Part shown: positions 33,644 through 47,603 of the stretch, piece by piece
Layout: every line of letters begins with the position of its first letter
Position numbering within the stretch: the first letter of the stretch is position 1
NCBI GenBank assembly: GCA_030704615.1
Contig: CM060731.1
Location: 69,854,756 to 69,918,755, forward strand
Direction of reading: 5' to 3'
Source of the DNA: Takakia lepidozioides
Lineage: Eukaryota; Streptophyta; Takakiopsida; Takakiales; Takakiaceae
DNA length: 64,000 nucleotides
Notes under the pieces: generated by a model
The model's database searches: none
The model's input: the letters and a program-made list of their open reading frames with translations, nothing else
Told to the model about the DNA's origin: nothing
Made by a program: the position numbers and the translations under genes

Positions 33644-34295
33644 TGTCACGGACATAGCCTAGATGAACTTAACAAGAGTAAATACTAGAAGTTACCAAAT
33701 TACCATGTTACCGAAAGTTACCATGATTTACCATGATCTATCATAATTTACCATTACTTACCAAGTTACCGGGAGTTTACCAAATTACCAAGAGTAACTT
33801 GGGAAACTGCTTAGGAAGCTTCATTTGGAGGAAACTTCTCCATCAAGATACCTCCTTTGTTTAAGGAAGCTTCTCCATCAAGAAACCTTTGTTTAATCTT
33901 GGAAACTTCTCCAGTAAGAAACCTCTATAGGGGAAGCTTCTTAGGGAAGCTTCTTAGTAGCCTGTATATATAGGTCTAGGCGAGACTGGACACTCTTCAA
34001 TCTCACCAACACCAGTTCAAGCTACTCTGGTTTCCAGTTTCCAGTTTCTAGTACTCCAGTCCAGTTCCCAAAACTCTAGCCCAGTTTCCAGTATCCGGTA
34101 CTCCAGTCTAGTTTCCAGCATTCCAGTATTCTAGTCGTGTTCCAATATCTTGTACTCTTGTTCATTGTTATAAATATCATCTTGATTCCTATTTACTCAT
34201 TGTGCATTCGGCTACGCCGGCCTTGACTTCTTGTCTAGTCTTGTACCTCTAGTCTGATTTCTTGTTTGTGTTCAGTCATGTTCTCGTCCTTGACA
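33644..34295 (+). repeat. 5' LTR of the second element
   Basis: TGTCACGGACATAGCC...CTTGACA. It resembles both LTRs of the first element and keeps a TATATATA box (about 33965-33972). The start-region stem has decayed (right arm AATCTCACC instead of AGTCTCGCC). Confidence 0.85.
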
Positions 34296-36362
34296 GTTTG
34301 ACGAGACTAAAATTTGTTCCTTAGTTAGTTAAGATGGAAGATACATTTGCGGAAATGGTCGCCACATTGCAGAGTCGTCAGCTCCAGATGCAAGAACTTC
34401 GTACCTCTACCGCCCAATTGCAAGTTGATCAGTCTCAAGATCTTGACAACGCTCTCCACAATTTGCAACAACAAATTTCAGAGTTAAAGGAGTCGAACAA
34501 TGGGATCAAGGACTATTCCAAAATTGCCGCACCATTGACACGACTTACAGGGAAGGACAAATTTGTATGAGACGAGAAGGCTGACAAAGCATTTGAGAGG
34601 CTGAAGCAGACATTTACAACGGCTCCAATACTGGTACATGTAGACCCATCTAAACCATTCTTCTTGGAAGCAGATACATCGGATTTTTGCACTTGGCGCG
34701 GTACTCTCTCAATATGGTACGGATAGCCGACTTCACCCTGTTGGTTTTCGTTCTCGCAAATTTTCTGCTGCGAAGATCAATTATGAAATCCATGACAAAG
34801 AACTTCTAGCGATTATCGATGTTTTTGAGGAGTGGCGTCATCTATTGGAGGGAGCTAAACATCAGATCACAGTCTATACCGATCACAAAAACCTCGAGTA
34901 TTTTATGAGTGCTCGTGTTTTGAATCGACGTCAAGCCAGATGGGATATGTCACTAGCAAGGTTTAATTTTGTTATTACCTATCGCCCCGGTCTTCAAGGG
35001 AAACCGATGCTCTTTCTCGACGATCGTATCTTGCGCCGAAAAAAAGGGAGGCAGCTTTCGACCAACAAAAATCCATCATCTTGAAACCAGCAAATCTCCA
35101 ATTGAATATGTTATCCATATCCACCTAGGATGATACAGAGATCATAAAGGAGATTCGGGAAGCACTGAAGAACGACCAATTTGCTACGATACTACGAAGT
35201 CAATTAAATCGACCTCGAGACAACCCACATGTTACAAACGATTTCGAATTCAAAGATGGCTTATTTCAAGGGACTTCTCTATGTACCTCCAGGATCTACA
35301 TCACTTCAAATTCTTCAAACATGTCACGATCTTCCGGCTGTAGGACATTTCAGGCTTCAATAAAATAATTAAATTGATATTCAAGGACTATTGGTGGCCG
35401 TAAATGTGAAAACTCGTGAAAGAATTTATAAAATCTTGCGACACGTGTGCTAGAGCGAATGGACCACGACATCGACCTTATGATCTTCTTCAACCATTAC
35501 CCATTCCCAAGGGTCCATGGTCGTCCGTGTCTATGGACTTTATTACGGACCTTCCAATTTCCAAGACCGCCGATTCAATCCTTGTTATTGTAGATCGTTT
35601 TATGAAAATGACACATTTCATTCCATGTAATAAGATGGTTACCGGCGAGGAAACTGCAAGACTTTTCCTCAATAATATCTACCGCATTCATGGAATCCTG
35701 AAGGACATCGTATCTGATCGAGGACCACAGTTCATATCAAATTTTTGGAGGGGATTATTTCACATATTGGATATTAAGATCAACCTCTCTACAACTAATC
35801 ATCCACAGACTGATGGTCAAACCGAACGTGTAAACCAGATTTTGGAACAATATCTTCGCTGTACGATAAATTATCACCAAGATAATTGGACGGACTTTCT
35901 GTCATTGGCTGAGTTTGCCTACAACAACACTATACATTCTTCGACCAAACAATCTCCATTTTTCTCCAATTATGGTCATCATCCACGAGCAAACCCTTTC
36001 CACATGAAAACTGTTGGAAGCAGTTCAGTTCAACAAATAAGTTCAACAAATATTCAACAAGTTCAGTTCAGTTCAGTTCAGTTTCTATTCAACAAATAAA
36101 TCCGGTCAGTTTTCGGCTTGAACTCCTACGAAGTATGCGCATCCATCCAGTCTTTCATGTTTCATTATTGGAGTTGTATTATCCATCAAATATTCCAGGG
36201 AGAGTCTCCGTACCACCTCCACCAATTGAAGTCAATCAGAAAATCGAGTATGAATTCTCGTATCAAGTATAAATGTCTTGAGTATTTCGTACATTGAAAA
36301 GACTACGACATCAGCGAACGAACGTGAGAACCTTCATCCAACCTCGCCAATGCATCTGACAA
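33644..36362 (+). mobile_element. Second copy of the chromodomain LTR retrotransposon, truncated
   Basis: The 5' LTR (33644-34295, 652 bp) is followed by the same GTTTGACGAGACTAAA leader, a gag start at 34334 and then a fusion: at about 34503 the gag N-terminal part joins the end of RT (KDYSKIAAPLTRLTGKDKF). RNase H ([20 protein letters not shown]) and integrase (35416-36020, DDE residues retained) follow. The integrase tail is replaced by an 80-bp filler at 36021-36100, then chromodomain pieces to about 36362, where a different repeat starts. There is no 3' LTR. It inserted into the LINE endonuclease region. Confidence 0.88.
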
Positions 36363-36384
36363 AAACTCATGCCAGGTCTGCTCA

Positions 36385-36660
36385 GTGCTGCAAATTCAGG
36401 GCTGACTCTGATGAGAGGGCAAGACGGGCTGAAATAGGTCGAAGAAGAAGGTGCCCTCACCACATTGTCCTTGACCTTGTGTCATGACCCATGGAGGATT
36501 TGCCCTCCCATCAACCCAAAAAGATCGCTTCGGTGTGCTGGTGGTGTCTATAGTCAGGTAATGTCGGATTGGTCTTTGAGAAACCACCACAAAATGGCCT
36601 GCTAAGACCAAGCTCACTCTCCCCTAAACCTTGTAAACATCAGGAAGAATACCATGTCCT
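36385..36660 (-). pseudogene. OSB-type PDF-motif fragment
   Basis: Minus strand: KTNPTLPDYRHHQHTEA, then after a shift VDGRANPPWVMTQ, matching PDFRHKHTKEVLW and SNPPWVKAK of the intact OSB-type exon at 49.3 kb. It is a close copy of the block at 6480-6760, including about 100 bp of flanking intron-like sequence. No PPR sequence is left beside it. Confidence 0.6.
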
Positions 36661-36831
36661 GTGGAGAGGAGGGGAGAGGAGAGGAGAGAAAAGAGAAAGC
36701 CCCGCGAAGGGAAGGCGAACGTGGGAGAGGAGTGGAGAGGAGATGAGAGGAGGAGAGGGAAAAGAGAAAGCCGTGGGAGGGAAGGGGAGAAAGATCGCGG
36801 AGAAAAAAAAAAAAAAAAAAAAAAAAAAAAA
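36661..36831 (+). repeat. Purine-rich stretch ending in a poly-A run
   Basis: GGAGAGGAG-type purine repeats run from 36661 to 36800, followed by about 29 A residues (36803-36831). The A run may be the tail of the neighbouring minus-strand SINE, seen there as poly-T. Protein frames here are compositional artefacts. Confidence 0.6.
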
Positions 36832-36905
36832 CAAAAAGATGATCTCGCGATTTGATCCCGCGGTGCATCGCGGCCTAAATGCCGCTCCTACCACTACACT
36901 ACCCC
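36803..36905 (-). mobile_element. tRNA-related SINE with poly-T tail
   Basis: On the minus strand the A box TAGTGTAGTGG (36901-36891) and B box GGGATCAAATC (36859-36849) fit pol III consensus with normal spacing. They are followed, after about 16 bp, by CTTTTTG and a long T run. Poly-T ends are known in some plant SINE families. Confidence 0.55.
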
Positions 36906-37065
36906 TTAAAACTCAACGAACCCCCTCATGTAAAATTATATTTAAGGTGTTTTAAACCCCTATCTGTGTACATGGGGGGGGGGGGGTTTAAATACCCTTC
37001 TTGTGCACGCACGTGGCTGGTACATTTAATGAGGAGTGCACCCCCCAGGCTTCTCACTCCCTTGA
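36906..37065 (-). repeat. Dispersed repeat, inverted relative to 29.5 kb
   Basis: The minus strand reads GGGGGGTGCACTC, ATTAAATGTACC, CACGTGCGTG and ATTTAAACCCC, in the order seen on the plus strand at 29505-29640. A G run of 12 lies at 36976-36987 on the plus strand. Confidence 0.5.
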
Positions 37066-39719
37066 TAGCTCACGACAGTGAATAAGGTTTATGATAGAGG
37101 AGGAACAAAATTTAATTTATTAAAGAAAGTGATTTCTACGTGGATAGTGATCAGCCATGTTCTAGTAAATTTGCTTGAAAGTTACTTTAGGATATATAAC
37201 AAGAGTGACATCCTCTTGAGTGGTTTATATGGGATATATCTATGTACATTAGGTATCTATATCCATCAATAACTACATCCAACTATGCTATGTACATGTA
37301 TCAAACTTTGTACTTAGGCTGAATCTATCACGAAGCAAAATTGTTCTTACCCGACTATCTCCCCAATAACCATGATGTCAATATGACGTCCTTTGTTTTA
37401 CACAAGAGTTGAAAGGGGCTCTTAAAGATGAAGCCTGCAACAAGTTCTTGACAATGATGCATTGCATCTGCAAGCATCAATAGCTTGATCCTGCGGAGGT
37501 GACACGGAGAATGAGGAAGATGCTATGGAAGCAACCCCTTCCTTTCAAGAAGTTTACTCAATTTATTCTTGACTATCTGAAGACCACTTCACCGGCGGCT
37601 AAGGAGGTGAATCAACAATGGGCCGACGTACTTCATGACCATGCACTCAAGTTTGAAAAGAAGATGAGGCCGCCCTTTCAGAATGACATGAAATTATTTC
37701 ATGCATGTTGGAATGGTTCTCGCATTGTATCGAGAAGGACTTAAGTATATGAGTGAGGTAGTACTCCATGATTTTTCACTTCTATTCGAGGATGAGTCAA
37801 ATCTATTAGAAGAGTTATGACATACTTTCTGCCGAATGGGTGGAATTTGTCTCCTACTGTGCCCTGCCCAGGTTCTACACAACCTCCCACGATCCCGTTG
37901 CGAGAGGATGTGGATATCACACTACATGGATCGCCCTCCAGGCATGACATACCATTGGGCCCACTCATGAGCTCGTGAATAAGCAATCATGAGTCTAGCT
38001 TGAAGGTGCAGATTAATCCCAACGAGAAACCATACGCAGCGGACCTTTTCATGGCACAAATGGCTTCTCATTAGTATTTTTCGTATCATCCTTGAATGTG
38101 AACGACAAATAAAACTCTCTTTTACATTTTCTCAAACTAGCATCGGTTGACTAAACATTTTGCTGAACGAAAGGCTTCTCATCACCTTGATGTACAAAAT
38201 AACGATATCTATGCTTATCCAGTTTTTCAGGGAACACATCTTTCCACATATTTGAAACCCAATAGAATCACCAACGAATCTTGATTTTTACACGAAAACA
38301 GAAAAAATTTATACGGCGGATGGATAATTTTTTTCGAAATGAACATGAGTTATATCAAGGCCAACTTGGGATAGGTGGATGCTACTACCGAAACCATTCC
38401 GGTACTTGTGGACAAAGGATAACAATTGTGCATATTTGGAGTGTTTACATATTCCAGAGAGAAACAATGGTCCATTTAGTTGTGAATCACGCACTATTTC
38501 GTAATGCGAAATGATTCTGTAATGGTTATTATGTTTCCTACAGCTGGACATGATAACAAGATATCAATTCCATCTTTCTGAAAGCATTTCTAGATGAGAG
38601 CACTGGCATACATGACATCTCTGGATGCTAGAGTTTTTTTTTCTCGCAGGTATCAACTTATGTAAGGCCTAAAGTTTGACTTGTGAACGACGATTGACAC
38701 ATCCCTATCAAATGTTAAGGTAACCTTTCGAGTTACGAAAATCATCTGATCTTGTGGACTCCCCAAAGTGATTACTACAAATTTCATCTCTTTCCCATCC
38801 ACGACTGTCAACCACTTGGACAATCCATTTGTTCGGTCACTCAAAGAAAATAAGAAAATAATCTATTTACATCCGGAGATTGGTTTCGCGAGGCGAAAGG
38901 TTCTCTAATCAGGAATTATTTAAACTTGCTTTAAGAGTTCAGGTGACGTTTCGCGCCGCAGGCTTGCTAGTTGGTGGAAAGGGTGGAGGTCTCCACAGAT
39001 AAAACATGGCTCCTTCATATTGTGTTCAGAATGTTACCCGGTTTTCAAATTCCTGTGCAACCCACTTCCTAACACATGACTCAAGTGGTAACACTTGTAA
39101 GTCTCAATCATTTTCTAATTTGGTTACTTTCCATGTGATGCAACATTGACATTGAAACAATGATGCACTGGGAGTTCACAAAAAGCTCCTTGCTACCTAG
39201 CTTTTCTTCTTATTGAAGAAGTTAGTTGTTATTGCCCGGGCCTCCTCTAAAATTATAGCGCCAATCTATTAGGAACTCGTGTCTGCAGACAAGCTAAGAG
39301 GCTGGGGTGTTGTGAGTACTAGAGCGGAACAATAGTCTTGCTTCTAACGAAACATGACTTGTATTAATAAACCAACAAAAGATCAACCTGACCTGCCCCA
39401 GATGTGACCCTTCCTTGAAAGGGGGTTTTGTACCGCGTCAGCACAAAAAAATCGCCGCGTGAGCAGCATCCACGGTTATAGGGGTGATATGTATGTTAGC
39501 GGAAATACATATAACAGACGGACATAGGGTCTTTCTGTGTAATATGGTCTCCATTGTGTCTAAGTATAATGTTAAACATATAGAAGGGCTTGAAAGGGAG
39601 AAACCTTAAAAAAAAACCAAAAACCAAAACCAAACCCAAACCCCAATTTCGTCAACGAAACCAAGTTTCGCGGTCAAAAACCGTTTGCATTTCGCAGGCG
39701 AAACCTTTTTTTTTTTGGG
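37066..39719. other. Intergenic, no gene recognised
   Basis: An 81-codon plus-strand frame at 37499-37744 (LPFKKFTQFILDYLKTTSP) looks protein-like but matches no family I can name. Nothing else here could be assigned. Confidence 0.3.
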
Positions 39720-40085
39720 ATGGTTGCCACGATGTCTACGTGCGCTGAACCTTGAGTTATGGCAGATATATTTGTAGGTCTTTGTGCTCATGTGAGTTAA
39801 GCTTTGGATGATTAATTTCATGATTTTTTTTCTGCGTGAGCACAATTTTCGGATAGTTTCGTATTTCTTATTGCGTGAGCGCATTTTGGTTTCGCAGTCG
39901 CATATTCTTTTTTTGGGTGGTTCTTGCCACATTGTTTACTTGCGCAGATCTGTGAGTTATGGCAGATATATTTGTGCTCATGTGAGTTGGACAATTAATT
40001 TCATGATTTTTTAGCACAGTTTTCAGATAATTTCGTATTTCTTACTGCGTGAGCCCATTTTGGTTTTGCAAATGCCTATCCTCAA
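39720..40085. repeat. Imperfect tandem duplication (about 190 bp unit)
   Basis: GAGTTATGGCAGATATATTT, CTCATGTGAGTT, AATTTCATGATTTTTT, TTCGTATTTCTTA and GCGTGAGC.CATTTTGG occur in the same order at 39754-39900 and 39950-40065. The second copy is shorter by small deletions. Confidence 0.7.
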
Positions 40086-40682
40086 GAATGTCCTCAAGAA
40101 TGTCATCTTGTAGGCCTCATGGCCCATAAATGAAAGGGGGTTAATTTTTCCCCCTCCTCAAGGGCCTGAATTGTGGGCTGTCGCTCCCAGGTTTCCTTTT
40201 AAAAAAAAATTAAAAGAAAAATTAAAAACAAAATGCCTATCCTCTAATCTTTTGGAATATTTGGAATATGCCTTTCCGCTCACGCCCGCTGGCGTGAGCG
40301 TGCTCACATGCTACCCAACCTTCTTGAAACTGCGTGGACTTAACCAGGGAATAACCTGCAAGAAGGAAATTTTCTCACCACGTGGGCGCAACTAGTCAGA
40401 TTGGAGGCACATCCGTAGGAAGAACTAACTTGGTGCCCAAGGAAACCATCTGCTGAGAAACTGCAGCAGAATGCCGTACACCTGATTCGCTATGCATGAG
40501 ACTAGTCTGTGATGATATAAAAGGAGATCATCCTCATCACACTACAGACCGATACACTCCTCCTCACTCCAGTGCAGTTCACAACTCAGAAGAGGTCTTC
40601 AAATCCCAGACCTTGATAGCTACAGATTTGTGAATTCTTCTCGACATTGTCTCGGGCATCTCACAAACGGAGGTGATTTTGA

Positions 40683-43056
<2,374 letters not shown>

Positions 43057-44154
43057 AGATGGGTTTTGAATGAGTGGAAAATTAATGGATACCCCTGTAA
43101 AGCTTTATACCAGCTTCCTGACCTGATGCTGCTTCGAGCTTTTTTTCCTGGCATTTTAGGACTGTGTTCACTTCCTGGGGTTGTCCGGTCCATTTTATAA
43201 GGCTCCAGGGCCTCTGTCCCATGTTTCTTAAATTTTTTGTAAACAGAAGACCCAAAATGGAGTGACTGTGCACAACAAGAACCTCTGGAGAAATAAAATG
43301 TGGCAGTCCAATCTGCTCATAGGATTTTCAGTAGGCAAAAGTTATTAGTGCGACATTTTCTATCATCCCAACCCTTGGTGGGTTTTGCGAAACAGTTTGT
43401 GACAAATTTTGCTTCTCCAAACTGCAGAAGCATGGCCATAGAAAAATCTAAGTTTCGCAAGCGAAGCAAGGGTAGGTAAGCTGAAAGTATCAAGCGATTT
43501 CAAGGCTAGGAAAATAATTTTCAATTTAGATTGTGGACGCTTTACGCCGCCAATGCACGTACCTACTCGGACAACCACACTGAGCCAACAGTTTTGCTCC
43601 ATTATTGTAGAGGGCATCTCCCTTTTTCGGCTTGAGAAAGCAGCACCTGTTGAAGAAGTTGAGGCAGCAGTTATGGCCATGGAACATATCATTTATTCTG
43701 GTCCCATGTCATTGCACAATTTTGTATGCATGGTCTCAGAGGAGTAGAGATTTAAGGTGTCCGCGAGTTTTTGCTGCGGTGCACCTTATGCACCTTATGC
43801 AGCAATGTTGCTCCAGCAAACGTCATGTATATTGACTTAAAAGTTGTATAGAAGGAAATATACAGCAATTCACTTGTGGGTCTTCAGCCCAACTGCAGTG
43901 GTCTCCCTGGTGTAAATGAAAAGAGTGCACAATGCAACCCTGCAATCATGTCTTCCTGAGCAAGGAAAAAACACAGAACATATTACTGACAGGAATATGG
44001 AATCCTAAGGTCCTTCCTGCTATACTAATATAGGTTTTCAGAAATTGGCTTTGAAGATCTGTAAGTTTTCCCTTTCTGAGACTAAGCGTCACAATTTTCA
44101 TGTTATGGCAATGAGACGACACTTTTGTTTTGCTTTGTGTCACTCATGGTATCA
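43057..44154. other. Intergenic, no clear gene
   Basis: A short plus-strand frame at 43553-43747 (LEKAAPVEEVEAAVMAMEHI) could be an exon but I do not recognise it. The rest is the 3' flank of the aldo-keto reductase. Confidence 0.3.
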
Positions 44155-45455
44155 TCAATCTTCCTTGGCTGTTGGAGAAGCACTGGCCTCCAGGCTATTG
44201 TCGGCTTTGCTAAGCACCATGATGCCAAGCACAATGAGGAATGCCCCCATAAACCACTGCCAAACCCACATCAGGGAAAATTTATCAAGACTCACTCTAG
44301 TGTAGAATCAGATTCCGATCTTATTTGATTCAACACCGAACCTCAGCAGGTGCAACTTTCAAAGCAACAGATGCCATTAGAGGATACTATTCTAAGGGGA
44401 AAAGGCCGGGGTCCACTGTTAGTCCCCATGTGCCCCCTGTCCCAACCACACAACATTAACCTTGCAAATGGTTCCACAATCTGCCCCCTTGATCCAACTC
44501 ATCTCATTCTCTACTGTTTGGCAGTGATATGGCAGCATCAAAGAACACTACATGCTCGGTGGCAGAACCCAGAATATAATTATCCTACATAGAAAATTAT
44601 ACACTGAACAGTCTAAGTAGTAGTACTGAATACAATTTCGCAGAACATCGATACTCACAAATTATGTAGCATACATTGGCTAAGGAATGCTGACCTGCAA
44701 TTGTGCGGTTTCGCTAAAGATGAGAAACCCTGCGAGACCAGAGAGGAGAAAGTTGGAGGCAAAATTTAGCACAGTGGCTTGTAATGACGAGAGTGAGGCA
44801 AGGCTCTGGACATATAGAGTCCACATGGCCACATTGCAGGCCACCACACTGCCATAGCAGCCTAGCCTTAACTCCCATCTCATCTGCCATATTCCAAAAA
44901 AACATGGTGTGTTAGTTTGCGCCCATGAGACCTGCTAGTTAGGATCAGGTCCTGATCAAGGAATGCTCTCTGCCTCTTTTCTATCTTCTCGACACGTAGA
45001 AATATTACCCTGACCTGCTTGATTACAGCTTCGGTGTGGTTGGGCATGTGGATCCCAGACTTTGTAAACTTGATGTGGTGCCGAAGGTGCTGAGTTGATT
45101 GTAAGTGCTCTATGGAGTTCAAATGCCTTGCATACATCATAGATTCTCATTCCCCTGGGCTGTGCCAGAGCGATCATATTACTGACTGGCTGAGAATTTG
45201 ATCCTTCCACTACTTGTAATCCTTTCCTTCCACTATCTCTATGTGTGCCATTTTGCAAGAGAGACAGAGACAGAGACAGAGACAGAGAGATGGAGACAGA
45301 GACAGCAGAGCAACAAAAAGCAGAGAGAGCCAACGAGAAATGGAGGACAAAAATATTACTTGAGGAGATGCAAGCTTGGCGAAGACAGCAGCCATGGCCG
45401 CGCTGCCACCAGCAGCCATGGCGCACGCCCAGGCTACAGGCCGGCTGCTCCTCAT
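44155..45455 (-). CDS. TMEM42-like small membrane protein (3 exons)
   Basis: TMEM42-type proteins are small multi-span membrane proteins related to the EamA drug/metabolite transporter superfamily. Their substrate is unknown. Minus-strand exons are 45455-45360, 44883-44695 and 44256-44155, each of whole codons with good borders (CAA|GTAATA, GGCAG|, CAG|GTCAGC, TTTGGCAG|), giving 128 residues. Exon 1 is MRSSRPVAWACAMAAGG then MAAVFAKLASPQ, the first helix. Exon 2 holds the next helices (YGSVVACNVAMWTLYVQSL, SNFLLSGLAGFLIFSE). Exon 3 is WFMGAFLIVLGIMVLS with a short tail. An ATG 14 codons upstream (45497) is an alternative start. A GA/CAGAGA microsatellite lies in intron 1 (45255-45310). Confidence 0.7.
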
Positions 45456-46789
45456 GGCTTTTTCACTCCGCCATCGCTCAGAGCCCTGGTAACGCAACGA
45501 CCAATGCTCCCAACGCCCTTCCTCTATTCGGAATGTATCATAAAATACCCGGTATTACCCTCATGGAGGTCATGGAACATCTAACCGACAGCACATGAAA
45601 GATCATGGCACCTAGCATTGAACTACCTTCACAGAGGTAGTTTTTTACTCATATTCCTCGACCTTCGCTGCTGGGGATTTTCTATACCTTCATAGACGCG
45701 ATACAACCCTGGAGCTCAAGCATTGAATGCCGCGGTGTAGAGAAGATTGAAATGACATGTCAACAACAAATTCCGAACCTGAGTGAAAGATCTTCATGAT
45801 CCACTCTTCACAAAGCAGAGGTGTCAAATTCTTAGAGCTCTCTGATTAGGAGTCACGCCTATTTTGATTAGCTTCTTGCATAATCACGAAGGCTTCAACA
45901 GCAAGATTGCCAATCGCTTCCTTGTGTTGTTGTTCTAACGCACCCAGCTTCATGTTCAGTTGATAGTAAGCTGTCCCAGCGCACTAAGGAGAAGAAGGCA
46001 GAGATTTTAACTGTAATTGAACGAGACCCAATTTCACAGCTCAAGGAATTGTCGTTGATCAGCAGCTTGAAACGCAGGCAAGCCGGTGGCTTTGCCAAAG
46101 TCTTTGATTATCTTTGTAAGTTGTGGGTTTTTTAGAAACAACAGGTCTGGGATTGCTTGTGGGATGCAGGTGTCTCTCTTCTGGGTTAATCACCTAAAGC
46201 AGAGGAAGTTTTACGCTTGAGCCTGTATACATCAGATTGTCGAAGTTGGTTTGTTTTGTTTTGTTTCAATGCCGTAGTCCGTCTGATGACACACTCCTCA
46301 CCCGGCCATGAAAACCAAATGTGCAGGGTATAAAGTGCAGAGTGGTGTTTCATGAGAAAGGTTGTAGGAACACATAAGGTGGCTCGATTGGCCTGCCCTA
46401 CTGAAAGGTGCATTGAAATCTCTCTCCAGGGCAAGAGATATCCAAAGTTACAAGTTTCCATGACTGGGTGGCAACGTCTCTCTACGCCATCTGCACGTAA
46501 AGACCTGAGACATGAAGCTGGTGTGCACTGATATTTCACTCTGCATATGCTTGTGCAGAGACCAAAGAGGAGGTAGACGTGGAAGAGAGTGTACAGGATA
46601 GATCCCTGTGTGAGGTTGTAAGTTGTAAGTTGATGGCCACCGCCTCTCGGATTTAGTACCTGAACTTCATGGTCCATGAGTTCGACAGTCACTATATGAG
46701 TCGCTTGGTCCAAGCGAGCAGCCTACCGGCGACTTGTAGCGCTTGCTTCACTCTGCTGTCTTGCTGATTGCTTCGACTTTCCTCCTCAG
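45456..46789. other. Intergenic or intronic, one exon-like frame
   Basis: On the plus strand about 45950-46112 encodes SKLSQRTKEKKAEILTVIER and SLKRRQAGGFAKVFDYL, and ends at a good donor (CTTT|GTAAGT). It looks like a real exon but I do not recognise the family. It could be an upstream exon of the gene that continues at 46790. Confidence 0.35.
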
Positions 46790-47017
46790 GCACAGCAATG
46801 TCAACGTTCTCAGTCCCTCCCCTGAGTGCACAGGGGGACTCCATACCCAAGGGCTCGTCTATTTGCGTTGAGCATGCGGGGAGCCACTCATCGGGCTGGA
46901 GGTCAACGGACCAGGTTGTCGAGCTGAAACGGGTGTCCACCATGACAATGCCAGTGTCCAACCGCCTGCCAGTAATGTCTATGCCGCCTCCCAAACCTCC
47001 AGAGGAACCCAAGAAAG
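46790..47017 (+). CDS. Putative internal exon upstream of the OSB-type exons
   Basis: An excellent polypyrimidine acceptor (GACTTTCCTCCTCAG) precedes a 228-base open block that ends at AAGAAAG|GTACAG. It encodes MSTFSVPPLSAQGDS and ends MPPPKPPEEPKK. No domain is recognised. The orientation and position fit an early exon of the OSB-type gene whose PDF exons lie at 48.9-49.5 kb, but the usual OB-fold region was not found between them, where two LINE copies have inserted. Assignment to that gene is inference. Confidence 0.35.
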
Positions 47018-47144
47018 GTACAGGCATCTGAATCTCTTATCTATGTGTGGAACAGGAAATTGCATGCCATATTAATTGAGTTTACTTACTCGAGGTTATC
47101 AACACTGTCGGCCTCCTTACATCTGTTGCTTCAATACCTATATC

Positions 47145-47145
<1 letters not shown>

Positions 47146-47217
<72 letters not shown>
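47146..47217. repeat. (GA)n microsatellite
   Basis: An uninterrupted GA run of about 70 bp. Frames through it are artefacts. Confidence 0.95.
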
Positions 47218-47222
<5 letters not shown>

Positions 47223-47603
47223 ATTTATTTGCAGTGCTTTCTTGTGATCATAGCCTCTCCTTAGGTACTGTTTTTGGGGCAGTGAGGCAGCAGGTTTATG
47301 CTCAGGTTCAAGAGGAAGCAGTTTGAGCCCACTACTGGATGTAGAGGGGTAGTTACTGATACAGACAGAGAAAACAGGATAAATATGACTGTTCTGTGTC
47401 AATACTGGCATAGTCCCAGGAGCTTATCTTGGGCTTTCAGCCCATGTACTATGTGACGCCTGTGCACAGCTAACACAGGGAATTGAGATTGACAGTATAA
47501 GCACTCCTGCTCTGGCCCCCAATCTGATGTACTTGAGAGGCAGAGAAAGGAAGAGTAAGTAACCTGATCATGTCACTGGGAAGCTCAAAGAGGGAGAGAG
47601 AAT

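Noticed and set aside
36614-36894. Open frames of about 84 codons on both strands around the poly-A/purine tract
   Set aside because: Composed of homopolymer and purine repeats (runs of Phe, Lys, Arg/Glu), explained by base composition.
39640-39710. TTTCGC/GCGAAA palindromic words as a regulatory array
   Set aside because: Few, irregularly spaced and also seen singly in unrelated places. Not above expectation by eye.
47045-47411. Frames through the GA run giving Arg-Glu or Leu-Ser repeats
   Set aside because: Microsatellite translation, no codon or family signal.
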